A stretch of DNA of 64,000 nucleotides, from positions 1 through 64,000 of the forward strand of contig CAJLPX010000012.1 in assembly GCA_905208635.1 (NCBI GenBank), given 5' to 3'. Position numbers and translations under genes: made by a program. The notes under the pieces were generated by a model. It did no database searches. It was given only the letters and a program-made list of their open reading frames with translations, and was not told where the DNA came from. Each line of letters opens with the position of its first letter. Positions within the stretch are counted from its first letter, which is position 1. This document shows positions 41,022 to 49,306 of the stretch, piece by piece. This stretch comes from an uncultured Collinsella sp. GTDB taxonomy: Bacteria; Actinomycetota; Coriobacteriia; Coriobacteriales; Coriobacteriaceae.

Positions 41022-41058
41022 TCGATCCGTCCAACAATTGGATCAGTCTGTCCTATAG

Positions 41059-41090
41059 TTTCCGAACAATTTTGTCTTAGTGTTCGGAAA
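41059..41090 (+). promoter_or_regulatory. 32-bp inverted repeat upstream of larB
   Basis: TTTCCGAACA at 41059-41068 and TGTTCGGAAA at 41081-41090 form a perfect 10-bp inverted repeat with a 12-bp spacer, ending 45 bp before the larB start. The size suits a dimeric regulator such as the TetR-family protein encoded after larC. No second copy is seen ahead of larA. Confidence 0.5.
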
Positions 41091-41135
41091 TATACCCTTT
41101 GAGTGCTAGACTTTGCGCCGTCGAAGGGAACATAT

Positions 41136-41918
41136 ATGGATAAGCGAGATCTTGAGCAATTGCTGAGCGATGTTGCCGGCGGAGCAGTCACCCCTGCCGA
41201 CGCCCTCACGCGCATCCAGACGGCTCCGACCGCCGATTTGGGCTTTGCGCAGCTCGATCTTTCGCGCGGGGTGCGCCAGGGGGCCGGCGAGGTTGTCTAC
41301 GGGGCCGGTAAAACCGCCGATCAGATTGCCGCCATTATCGAAGCACTGCGCGATGCCGGCCAGGAGCGCATCCTGGTCACGCGCCTGGATGCCGAAAAAG
41401 CCGCGCGCACCGCTGAACTTCTTGGCAACGGCATCGACCTGGGATATGTCCCGGACGCACAGCTCGCCCTCGTGGGCGGCAAGCCCTCCCCTACCGGCAA
41501 CGGACGCATCGTCGTCGCCTGCGCCGGCACGAGCGACCTGCCCGTCGCCGAAGAAGCCGCGTTGACGGCCGAGTTCTATGGCAACGAGGTCGACCGCCTC
41601 TACGACGTGGGTGTCGCCGGCCTGCACCGTCTGCTTGCGCATGCCGAGGAACTTGCCCAGGCACAGGTGGTCATCGCCATTGCCGGCATGGAGGGCGCGT
41701 TGGCGAGCGTTATCGGCGGCCTGGTGAGCTGTCCGGTCATCGCCGTTCCCACCAGCGTGGGTTACGGCGCGAGCTTTGGTGGCGTAGCCGCGCTGCTCGC
41801 CATGCTCAACTCCTGTGCCAGCGGCGTTTCGGTCGTCAACATCGACAACGGCTTTGGTGCCGCCTACCAGGCAAGTCTTATCAATCATCTGAGCGCCGGC
41901 ACGCCCTGCGCCCGTTAA
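41136..41918 (+). CDS. larB: Nickel-pincer cofactor biosynthesis protein LarB
   Basis: This 260-residue protein carboxylates and hydrolyses nicotinic acid adenine dinucleotide, the first step in making the nickel-pincer nucleotide of lactate racemase. It has the PurE-like C-terminal domain typical of LarB: VVACAGTSDLPVAEEAALTAEF, YDVGVAGLHRLL, and SVGYGASFGGVAALLAMLNSCASGVSVVNIDNG. The start at 41136 follows AAGGGAA. It is followed 10 bp later by larC. larE, the sulfur-insertion enzyme, is not in the window. Confidence 0.95.
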   Translation: MDKRDLEQLLSDVAGGAVTPADALTRIQTAPTADLGFAQLDLSRGVRQGAGEVVYGAGKTADQIAAIIEALRDAGQERILVTRLDAEKAARTAELLGNGIDLGYVPDAQLALVGGKPSPTGNGRIVVACAGTSDLPVAEEAALTAEFYGNEVDRLYDVGVAGLHRLLAHAEELAQAQVVIAIAGMEGALASVIGGLVSCPVIAVPTSVGYGASFGGVAALLAMLNSCASGVSVVNIDNGFGAAYQASLINHLSAGTPCAR

Positions 41919-41928
41919 GGAGCATTCC

Positions 41929-42846
41929 ATGTCCAATCATCAGCACACGCTTATCATCGACGGCACCTCGGGCATCAGCGGCGATATGACCGTCGCGGCC
42001 CTGCTCGACCTAGGCGCCAGCGAGGAGCACCTGCGCGAGCAGCTCGCCACGCTGCCGGTCGACGGCTTTACGATCGCCGTCACACGCGTAAGCAAGCATG
42101 GCATCAACGCCTGCGATTTCGACGTCCAGCTTGCAGAGGAGCTCGAGAACCACGATCACGATATGGCCTGGCTCTACGGCAACGAAGCAGCTGCCGAGCA
42201 CACGCACGAGCATGAGCACCACCATCATGATCATGGCGAGCACGAACACGAGCACTGCCACGAGCATGACCATGAGGCCCACGGTCATGGCCACGAGGGT
42301 CACCATCACGCCCACGGCCATCACCACCGTTCTTTGGCGGACGTCACCGCCATCATCGATGGCTCGCAGCTAAGCGATGGCGCCAAGCGTCGCGCGATCG
42401 CCATCTTTACCGCGCTCGCCGCCGCCGAGGCCAAGGCCCACGGCAAAACGCCCGAGACCGTCATGTTCCACGAGGTGGGCGCCGTCGACTCCATCGTCGA
42501 CGTCTGCTCTGTCGCCATCTGCCTCGATGACCTTGGTATTGAGGACATCGTGGTCGAGTCGCTCTCCGAGGGTCACGGCACCATCCGCTGTGCCCACGGT
42601 CTCATGCCCATTCCCGTCCCCGCTGTCGTCAACCTGTGCCAGGCGGGCAATATCGCCCTCACGCCCGCACCGGTCGCCGGCGAGCTCGTGACGCCCACGG
42701 GTGCCGCCATCGTCGCCGCACTACGCACGTCCGAGCACCTGCCAGCCCGCTACCGCATCGAGGCCGTCGGCTACGGCGCCGGCAAGCGCCCTTACGAGGG
42801 CTGCTCCAGCACGCTCCGCTGCCTGCTCGTTCACGTGGATGCATAG
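41929..42846 (+). CDS. larC: Nickel insertion protein LarC, N-terminal (LarC1) part only
   Basis: This 305-residue protein aligns with LarC1: it opens with IIDGTSGISGDMTVAALLDLG, contains a very His-rich segment (residues 75-130, HDHD and HEHEHHHHDHGEHEHEH type) that binds or stores nickel, then FHEVGAVDSIVDVC, GLMPIPVPAVV and TPTGAAIVAAL. It stops right after the GYGAGKRP region, just where the LarC2 domain (NIDDMTPE type) normally begins. In Lactiplantibacillus LarC2 is added by a programmed frameshift, but here no LarC2-like sequence follows in any frame: a TetR gene starts 2 bp after the stop. LarC2 holds the CTP-binding part, so function is uncertain unless it is encoded elsewhere. Confidence 0.9.
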   Translation: MSNHQHTLIIDGTSGISGDMTVAALLDLGASEEHLREQLATLPVDGFTIAVTRVSKHGINACDFDVQLAEELENHDHDMAWLYGNEAAAEHTHEHEHHHHDHGEHEHEHCHEHDHEAHGHGHEGHHHAHGHHHRSLADVTAIIDGSQLSDGAKRRAIAIFTALAAAEAKAHGKTPETVMFHEVGAVDSIVDVCSVAICLDDLGIEDIVVESLSEGHGTIRCAHGLMPIPVPAVVNLCQAGNIALTPAPVAGELVTPTGAAIVAALRTSEHLPARYRIEAVGYGAGKRPYEGCSSTLRCLLVHVDA

Positions 42847-42848
42847 CC

Positions 42849-43388
42849 ATGGATGCCCGCAAGGCAAAAAGCCGCGCCGCTATTGTCACGGCGTTTTCCG
42901 AGCTCCTGCGCGAGGAGGACTACGGCAAGATCACCGTCGGCGACATCATCGCGCGCGCTCACGTAGGCCGCGCGACATTCTACGGCCTCTTCAAGAGCAA
43001 AGATGACTTACTGTCCGAACTCGTGAGCGACATCTGCACCCACGCCCTCGATGATGACGGTACGCCCCTCGATGACCCACTCGTACAGGTCGAACATATC
43101 CTCAACAACCTCTGGGAGCGCCGTCAGGGTGTACGCGCCCTCGTAGCCGGCGCCGGCTCACGCGTCTTCGCCGACTGCTTACGCAAGACCATCATGTCAC
43201 GAGCAGCCGAAACCGTCCCCACCGACCCAAACGGCCCCGCCGCCACCATGGACCGAAGCTTCCTACTACACCACATAGCCTCAAGCTTCGTAGGAATGGT
43301 CCAATGGTGGGCCTGGCACAACTTCCAAGCAGATAAGGCCGACGTAGCCAAAGACTACCTCTCAGCCATAAAGCCCCTCTTCAACTAA
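42849..43388 (+). CDS. TetR-family regulator coupled to larC
   Basis: This 179-residue regulator has a TetR helix-turn-helix in the first 50 residues (ITVGDIIARAHVGRATFYGLFKSKDDLLSELV) and a C-terminal ligand domain with TMDRSFLLHHIASSFVGMVQWWAWHNF, the TetR_C pattern common in Firmicutes and Actinobacteria. It begins 2 bp after the larC stop, so it is co-translated with larB-larC and probably regulates the lar genes, for example in response to lactate; this is inference. The last 60 codons are A-rich compared with its neighbours, which hints at a patch of different composition. Confidence 0.85.
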   Translation: MDARKAKSRAAIVTAFSELLREEDYGKITVGDIIARAHVGRATFYGLFKSKDDLLSELVSDICTHALDDDGTPLDDPLVQVEHILNNLWERRQGVRALVAGAGSRVFADCLRKTIMSRAAETVPTDPNGPAATMDRSFLLHHIASSFVGMVQWWAWHNFQADKADVAKDYLSAIKPLFN

Positions 43389-43544
43389 GTAAGAAGCTCA
43401 TCCCAAAGCATCACCCCAACCCAGGGCGCCACGCATCCCAAAGTGTCAACAACAGCTCAACGCCCCTATCAGCAACAAGCCCCTCACATCCAAATTCAGA
43501 TATATATGTTGGGTTGCTTGTTCGAACACAGCCAAGAATGCCCA

Positions 43545-43669
43545 GGGCTCGGCAAGGGTTTACTTTCCAACGCATTCCGCAGGACGCAAAAAGGCTCGCC
43601 GCACAAAGTGCGCAGCGAGCCTTTTTGCATGTCCGAGGACGCGTTGGAAAGTAAACCCTTGCCGAGCCC
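43545..43669. repeat. 125-bp double-hairpin element, copy 1
   Basis: Perfect 29-bp arms at 43545-43573 and 43641-43669 enclose a 67-nt core. Inside, 43586-43599 pairs with 43615-43628 (14 bp) and GCAC-AAA-GTGC caps it. The core ends CCGCAGGACGC and TGCATGTCCGAGGAC are shared with copy 2 at 46088. It lies in the convergent gap between the TetR gene and larD, which otherwise holds no gene, and could serve as a bidirectional terminator. Confidence 0.85.
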
Positions 43670-43693
43670 GAACCTTATAGAGCCGTCCTTCGA

Positions 43694-44425
43694 CTAGAAC
43701 ATGCCCAAGAAACCATGCACAAACAGCGCGGCCACAATAGCACCGACAAACGGCGCGATGCCAGGAACAAGCAGGCCGTACTTCCAGTTGTTGTCAGCCT
43801 TGTTCTTAATCGGCAGCACCTGATAGGCCATGCGAGGACCAAGGTCACGAGCCTGGTTCATGGCGAAGCCGGTGATACCGCCCATGCCCATGCCAACGGC
43901 CCAAACGATCAGGCCGACGCAGATTGCGAGCATCAGAACGTTCTCGCCGGCGCGGCTAGCGGCAGCAAGGATGGCGCTGATGAACACGAAGGTGCAGATA
44001 GCCTCGCAGAAGAAGTTGCGGGCATAGTTCGTGCCCTCGGTGGTGGGGTTGGTCGAGAAGATGTTGCGCTGGGCAATGGGGTCGACGACGCCCTCGGAAG
44101 CCTTGAACTCATCGGCATACATAAACCAAGCGATCACGGCACCCACAAAGCCGCCGAGCATATCGGCAAGCATGAAGGGGATGCAGTTGCCCCACGGCAC
44201 CAGGCCGACGATGCACTGGGCAAGCACCATGGCGGGGTTCATACACACAGCGCCACCAAAGACAAACAGGCAGACCGAGATGCCAAAGGACCAGGTGGTG
44301 ATGGCAAACATATGGCCGGAGCCCTGATACTTGGTGCCCTTGAGCACGGTATCGCAGTGAACACCCACGCCAAAGACGATCATGAGGGCCGTTGCGCCGA
44401 ATTCGCAGAGGAGTTTGGTAAGCAT
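43694..44425 (-). CDS. MIP/aquaglyceroporin-family channel, probable lactic acid channel LarD
   Basis: This 243-residue channel has six transmembrane segments and the two MIP half-helices: NPAMVLAQ near residue 63 and NQARDLGPR near 193, the latter a change from the canonical NPARDLGPR. GlpF-like proteins named LarD lie with larA in lactobacilli and pass lactic acid. Here it starts 49 bp after larA on the same strand, which supports that role. The start at 44425 has an AAGAAAGATAAG leader of modest strength. Glycerol is the alternative substrate. Confidence 0.85.
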   Translation of the reverse strand: MLTKLLCEFGATALMIVFGVGVHCDTVLKGTKYQGSGHMFAITTWSFGISVCLFVFGGAVCMNPAMVLAQCIVGLVPWGNCIPFMLADMLGGFVGAVIAWFMYADEFKASEGVVDPIAQRNIFSTNPTTEGTNYARNFFCEAICTFVFISAILAAASRAGENVLMLAICVGLIVWAVGMGMGGITGFAMNQARDLGPRMAYQVLPIKNKADNNWKYGLLVPGIAPFVGAIVAALFVHGFLGMF

Positions 44426-44474
44426 AAAACCTTATCTTTCTTGTCGGTTATAAACGATTCGTTTAAGCCGCGCA

Positions 44475-45752
44475 CTAGTGCTGTGCGACAACAACACCCA
44501 GGCCATCGGGGATGACGGCGACCTTGGCATCGGCACCCTTCATCTCAAAGGCGAGCTTGAGCGCTTCCTCGATAGTGTTGACCGGCGTCATGTGCATATC
44601 CTTGAGCATCTGGTGATCGCACAGGTCGGTGACCATGATCACGGGGTGATGCGCCAGGATGCGGGCAAAGATCTGGCTCGTCCACTGATCGGGCAGGGTC
44701 TCGTCCTTAGGACGATCGATACAGGCGCGCTCAAACTCCGCCGGATCGTTGTCGGCGATGTTGTGATAGAAGCCCTCGCCACCGTGACCGTCGGCACAAC
44801 CGGCGACGTCGATGATCACGCCGCCCTCGGGAAGCGTGGCCTCGGCAGCGCACATGCCCTTCACGGCCTGATAGATGTTCTGATCGAGCGGGTAGCCGCC
44901 GTTGGTGGTGATGGCGATTTCGCACTCAACGGGCTCAACGCCGGCAAGGCTCTTCACGAACTCACAGCCAGCCTCGTGCGCCTTGTGGATGTCGCCGGCA
45001 AAGGAGCCGATGACCTCGTGCTTGCCGTTGAGCACCACGTTGAGCACAAAGGCAAGGTGAGCCATCTCGGCAGCGGCAAACATATCCTCGTTCACGTGGT
45101 TGTGGCACAGGTTGCCGGCACGCGAGTGGGAATCGTTCACAAACTGACCGTTGTGGTTGTACATGATGGTCTTGTAGCTGGCGATGCCAGGCAGGACGGA
45201 CTTGCGGCTACCAGAGAAACCGGCAAAGAAATGCGGCTCAATGAAGCCCTCGGCAAGCAGCAGATCGCAATCGGCAGCAATCTTGTTGATGATGCACTCG
45301 CCACCAGAAGGCAGGGTACCGATCTTTTTCATCATGCTGTCGTCGGTCGCGACATGCATGACGATCTCCTCGTTAGCGACGATCTCCTCGCCGTACTTGT
45401 TAACGAGTTCCTCGTGCGTCGAGGGGCGATGCATGCCGGTCGCGACCAGGATGCGTACACGTGCCTCGGGAGCGGCAGCGTGGATGTGATGCAGCAGAAT
45501 AGGCATCGTCACACGCGAGGGAACGGGACGCGTATGGTCGGAGCTAATGATGACGATATCCTTCTTGCCAGCACAAAGCTCCTCGAGCGAAGGCGAGCCA
45601 TAAGGGTTGGCAAGTGACTCCTCTACCAGCTCTTCCTGAGATTTTGTAGTCTTAAACTCGTTTTGATGACCTTCCATCACACCCGCGAAGTTCTTATCCT
45701 CGAGCTCCAGATGCAACGTCTTGTGGTCAAACGGCAGTTCACATTCAAACAA
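44475..45752 (-). CDS. larA: Nickel-dependent lactate racemase LarA
   Basis: This 425-residue enzyme interconverts D- and L-lactate with the nickel-pincer cofactor. It has SSDHTRPVPSR near 75, ILVATGMHRPST near 105, the cofactor Lys in HFFAGFSGSRKSVLPG near 180 and NHNGQFVNDSHSRAGN with the expected His. Its length is that of Lactiplantibacillus LarA (424). I place the start at a TTG (45750-45752) because the family N-terminus (FECELPFDHKTLHLELEDKN) begins there and GGAAGAGGG lies upstream; the frame extends further without similarity. It may also act on other 2-hydroxy acids. It forms a unit with the channel gene and faces larB-larC. Confidence 0.92.
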   Translation of the reverse strand: MFECELPFDHKTLHLELEDKNFAGVMEGHQNEFKTTKSQEELVEESLANPYGSPSLEELCAGKKDIVIISSDHTRPVPSRVTMPILLHHIHAAAPEARVRILVATGMHRPSTHEELVNKYGEEIVANEEIVMHVATDDSMMKKIGTLPSGGECIINKIAADCDLLLAEGFIEPHFFAGFSGSRKSVLPGIASYKTIMYNHNGQFVNDSHSRAGNLCHNHVNEDMFAAAEMAHLAFVLNVVLNGKHEVIGSFAGDIHKAHEAGCEFVKSLAGVEPVECEIAITTNGGYPLDQNIYQAVKGMCAAEATLPEGGVIIDVAGCADGHGGEGFYHNIADNDPAEFERACIDRPKDETLPDQWTSQIFARILAHHPVIMVTDLCDHQMLKDMHMTPVNTIEEALKLAFEMKGADAKVAVIPDGLGVVVAQH

Positions 45753-45975
45753 TGATGAGCGCCCTCTTCCTTTCAACTGACACACTAGATAAACCGTTGG
45801 AAGGATACGCCGCTCACCGAAAAACACCACCGTCCACCGACTCATTAACACAACGTTCATATTTGACCCACAACAAAACGACCGCGATCCCAAACAGGAC
45901 CGCGGCCGCCACAGTCGTAAGGCGAGAAGCGCGCCTAATTCTCTTCAGCCCCAATCCCCGAAGACCGAGGACGAA

Positions 45976-46050
45976 GGGACCCGACGGGTTTCCCTCTGAA
46001 TGCATTCCGCAGCACGAAGCCCCATCAAAGTGCGCGAAGCGCGCTATCTT
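45976..46050. repeat. Degenerate third copy of the double-hairpin element
   Basis: From about 45976 the sequence GGGACCCGACGGGTTT leads into GCATTCCGCAG and CAAAGTGCGC, the same order as the left arm and core of copy 1, but with gaps and without a matching right arm. It lies just before intact copy 2. The rest of the gap 45753-45975 shows no convincing gene. Confidence 0.45.
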
Positions 46051-46087
46051 TCCCCAGCCAGTAATCCACCGAAGACCGGACATCGTA

Positions 46088-46214
46088 GGGCCCGCCATCA
46101 GCTTACTTTTAGGCACACTCCGCAGGACGCAAGAAGCCCTCGCCGCACGAAGTGCGCAGCGAGGGCTTCTTGCATGTCCGAGGACGTGCCTAAAAGTAAG
46201 CTGATGGCGGGCCC
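46088..46214. repeat. 127-bp double-hairpin element, copy 2
   Basis: Perfect 29-bp arms at 46088-46116 and 46186-46214 enclose a 69-nt core whose ends and apical loop match copy 1, while the arms and the inner stem differ by paired changes (inner stem AGAAGCCCTCGC against AAAAAGGCTCGC). It starts 22 bp after the ppc stop in transcription order and upstream of the larA promoter. Confidence 0.85.
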
Positions 46215-46235
46215 GGACGACTACAGGGCTATCGA

Positions 46236-49061
46236 TTACCCCGTGTTCTGCAATCCTGCCGAGACGCCGGTCACAGTCGAAAGAATCAGGCTCATGTACT
46301 CGGCCTTCTTCTCCTCGGCCATCTCGTCCTGATTCATACGCACCTCGCGAAGGGCGCGGACCTGGGCGATGGACAGGGCATCGACATAGGGGTTACGCAC
46401 GCGGACGGCGCAGCCGAGCACGCGACGACGCTGCAGCGGCCATTCATCACCGACGATGGCAAGGACCCACTTACGGGTGAGCTGCATCTCGGTAAAGACC
46501 TTCTCGGACAGATCCTGGCGATCGCCCAGGTGCAGATACATCTTGGCGATGCGCTGGTCGGTCTTGGCGATCGACATCTCGATGTTGTCGATAAAGGTGC
46601 GGAAGAACGGCCACTCCTGGTAGGCAGCCTTAAGCTGGTCCAGATCGCCAAACTGCTCGCAGGCGGTACCCAGGCCGTACCAGGCGGCCAGATTGATGCG
46701 CGCCTGGCTCCAGCTGAAGATCCACGGAATGGTACGCAGGTCGTCGAGCGACTTGGCACCCAAACCGCGCTTGGCGGGACGCGAGCCGATCGGCAGCAGA
46801 CCGACCTCGGTCAGCGGCGTCACGGTCGAGAACCACGGTGTAAAGTCCTCGGTGTTCAGCAGGTCCAGATAGCGCTCGTGGCTTACGGCGTTGAGCTTCT
46901 CGGCCATATCCCAGAACTTCTGCGTGGTCTCGGTGTTGGTCTTCTCGACGCTCGGGGCCGACTGCAAAAGCGTTGCGGCGGCAACGGACTCAACATGGCG
47001 CTGAGCCAGCGTACGGTTGCCGTAACGGGCAAAGATGACCTCGCCCTGCTCGGTGAGCTTAAAGAAGCAGTTGACCGAACCCTTGGGCTGCGCCAGCACG
47101 GCCTTGTTGGCCGGACCGCCGCCACGGCCCACGGCACCGCCGCGACCGTGCATGAGCACCAGGTCGATATCGTTCTTCTCGGCCCACTTGGCAATGCGCT
47201 CCTGCGCGGAGTGCAGCGCGAGCATGGCCGTGGTAGGACCGGCATCCTTGGAGGAGTCGGAATAGCCCAGCATGACCTCCATGCGGCGGTTGGTCTGGGC
47301 AAGGCGCTTTTGCACCACGGGCAGCGTAAGCATCTGGTCGAGCACGTCGACGCAGCCCTCGAGGTCCTCGAGCTGCTCAAACAGCGGGATCACGTCGAGC
47401 TCGGGGACATCCTCCTCGTGTGCGAAAGACAGGTGAGCAAGCTCGAAGACGTCGGCCACATGCTGGGCACTCTTGGTGAACGAGATGATGTAGCGGTGCG
47501 CCATCTTCTTGCCGTAGCGCTTTTGGATGGAGCCGATAGCGCGGAAGGTATCGATGACCTCGCGCGTCATGGGCTGCAGGTCGCCATGGATACCGTTCTC
47601 GTGGATATCCTTGAGGGCGCGGGCGTGCACCACGGAGTGCTGACGGAACTCCATCTCGACCATATGGAAGCCGAAGGACTCGACCTGCCAGATGATGGTC
47701 TGGACCGGGCCGTAGGCAGCACGGACGGCACCGCAGGCGGCCAGGGAGCGCTGAACGACACGCAGGTCATCCAAGAACTCGTCTGCACTGTGGTACATGG
47801 TGTCGGTGATGCGACGCACGGTGGCGTTCAGACGGTCGGCCATGACGAGCATGACGGCGCGATGCGGCTCGTGCTCGGAGATCAGCTCAGCGCGTGCGGT
47901 GTACTGGGTGCTCATCTCGACCTGATGGTTCCACAGGTTGATGAGCTCGGCAGACGGCTTGCTGTAGGTGGCCTCGAGCGTGAGGTTGCGACCGATGCGG
48001 CGGCACTTGTCCTCGAGCTTGAGCACCATGTGAGTGAAGTACTTGGCGGCGACCTCACGGCTCACCTTGGCGGTGACGTTGGGGTTACCGTCGCGGTCGG
48101 AACCGATCCAGCTGCCGGGATGGAAGAACGCCGGGCACAGCGGCGGCACGGTACCGGCCTTGTCGCCCAGCACCCAGTCGTCAAAGCGACGATAGATGAC
48201 GGGGATGACGTCGAACAGCGTGTTATCGAAGATGTCGATGATGGTATCGGCTTCCTCGACCGGCGTGGGCTTCTTGAGCGCGATGGGGCTCGTACGCACC
48301 AGGGCGTCGATCTCCTGCAGCATATGGCGCTCGTTCTCCACCAGGTCGGAGCCGCCCAGACGCGGACGCTCCTCCAGCAGGTTGGAGATACGGCGAATCT
48401 TGCCCTCGACGGCCTTACGACGGGCCTCGGTGGGATGCGCGGTAAAGACGGGATGGAACTCGAGCTTGCCGAGCAGCTCGTTGGCGCCCTCGGCACCCAT
48501 CTCGTTTACCAACTGGTGATAGGCGACGGTGAGCTCGTTGGCGGGATCGACCTCGGTATCGGTCGATGCGCCGGCCTCGCGCTCGCGCAGCTGCGCCACA
48601 CGGTAGTTCTCCTCCGACAGGTTTGCCAGATGGAAGAAGCTCGTAAAGGCGCGGACGATAACCTGCTGCTTATCGAGCGGCAGACTGTCGATCAGATCAA
48701 CGACCTCGCGAAACGCCACGGCGGTGGGCTCGTCGGCAGTGGGCACGCCCTGCTCGTCGACGGACTCGTCGGCAGCACGGGTGCCGGGGTTTCCGGCGTT
48801 GGCCACAATCTCGGCTGTCAAAATCTTGTCGAACAGGTCCGCGATCTCGGGATCATACTCGCTAAGCACACGGCGCTCCAGGCGCAAGAACAGCGCCAGA
48901 TTGTCGCGCAGCTCCTCGGGGATCTCGATCTCAGCGAGACGCTCCTTGGATTCGGCATTCGAGCCGATTCGGTTAACGAGGCGGTTGACCACGGCAGCGA
49001 CGCGCGCCGCGGCTTCGGGTACAGACTGGTTGCTTAGGTTCTCAGCCACGTTTCCTCCCAT
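46236..49061 (-). CDS. ppc: Phosphoenolpyruvate carboxylase
   Basis: This 941-residue enzyme carboxylates phosphoenolpyruvate to oxaloacetate, feeding the anaerobic C4 branch. Signature regions are FTAHPTEARRKAVEGKIRRI near 210 (catalytic His), VMLGYSDSSKDAG near 595, the LVLMHGRGGAVGRGGGPANKAVL phosphate and glycine-rich loop near 640, and the C-terminal QNTG that binds aspartate. Length is normal. The ATG at 49061 sits very close to AGGAGG; a GTG at 49049 with GGGAGG four bases upstream is a good alternative start. It is a single gene followed by the double-hairpin element. Confidence 0.95.
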   Translation of the reverse strand: MGGNVAENLSNQSVPEAAARVAAVVNRLVNRIGSNAESKERLAEIEIPEELRDNLALFLRLERRVLSEYDPEIADLFDKILTAEIVANAGNPGTRAADESVDEQGVPTADEPTAVAFREVVDLIDSLPLDKQQVIVRAFTSFFHLANLSEENYRVAQLREREAGASTDTEVDPANELTVAYHQLVNEMGAEGANELLGKLEFHPVFTAHPTEARRKAVEGKIRRISNLLEERPRLGGSDLVENERHMLQEIDALVRTSPIALKKPTPVEEADTIIDIFDNTLFDVIPVIYRRFDDWVLGDKAGTVPPLCPAFFHPGSWIGSDRDGNPNVTAKVSREVAAKYFTHMVLKLEDKCRRIGRNLTLEATYSKPSAELINLWNHQVEMSTQYTARAELISEHEPHRAVMLVMADRLNATVRRITDTMYHSADEFLDDLRVVQRSLAACGAVRAAYGPVQTIIWQVESFGFHMVEMEFRQHSVVHARALKDIHENGIHGDLQPMTREVIDTFRAIGSIQKRYGKKMAHRYIISFTKSAQHVADVFELAHLSFAHEEDVPELDVIPLFEQLEDLEGCVDVLDQMLTLPVVQKRLAQTNRRMEVMLGYSDSSKDAGPTTAMLALHSAQERIAKWAEKNDIDLVLMHGRGGAVGRGGGPANKAVLAQPKGSVNCFFKLTEQGEVIFARYGNRTLAQRHVESVAAATLLQSAPSVEKTNTETTQKFWDMAEKLNAVSHERYLDLLNTEDFTPWFSTVTPLTEVGLLPIGSRPAKRGLGAKSLDDLRTIPWIFSWSQARINLAAWYGLGTACEQFGDLDQLKAAYQEWPFFRTFIDNIEMSIAKTDQRIAKMYLHLGDRQDLSEKVFTEMQLTRKWVLAIVGDEWPLQRRRVLGCAVRVRNPYVDALSIAQVRALREVRMNQDEMAEEKKAEYMSLILSTVTGVSAGLQNTG

Positions 49062-49103
49062 TCCTCCTTCTATGCACGTAACATGCGGTATTCATTATAG
49101 GCG

Positions 49104-49166
49104 CTTGCAAAATACTTTCGACACTGATTGCGCTTTACCACACAAAAGTATTTTCTGCATTGCAAG
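49104..49166. repeat. Inverted repeat upstream of ppc
   Basis: AAAATACTTT at 49109-49118 pairs with AAAGTATTTT at 49145-49154, and CTTGCA at 49104-49109 is mirrored by TGCAAG at 49161-49166. It lies in the ppc leader or promoter region and could be an operator or the promoter-proximal end of an unknown element. Confidence 0.5.
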
Positions 49167-49213
49167 GGTTTTTGCTCTAAATGGTCGTATTTCTCGGTGG
49201 ACGGCATACACAA

Positions 49214-49249
49214 ACGGGGGCATTCCGCATAAATGCGAAACACCCCCGT
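49214..49249 (-). terminator. Terminator after hisS
   Basis: ACGGGGG at 49214-49220 pairs with CCCCCGT at 49243-49249 and an inner GCAT/ATGC stem extends it. The minus-strand T-run is short (GTTTGTG). It lies about 60 bp after the hisS stop. Confidence 0.65.
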
Positions 49250-49306
49250 AACAATCGCTCGCAATGGACGAGACACTCAAGCGGACCCGCAGCTCAAAAT
49301 GATGCG

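Noticed and set aside
42640..43000. Programmed frameshift giving a LarC1-LarC2 fusion
   Set aside because: No LarC2-like sequence was seen in the frames after the larC stop; the downstream reading is a clear TetR protein.
45814..45954. Possible 47-codon membrane peptide with a TVAAAVLFGIAVVLLWV stretch
   Set aside because: The only suitable start is a TTG without a good ribosome binding site, and the upstream part overlaps a repeat remnant. It could be real but is not supported.
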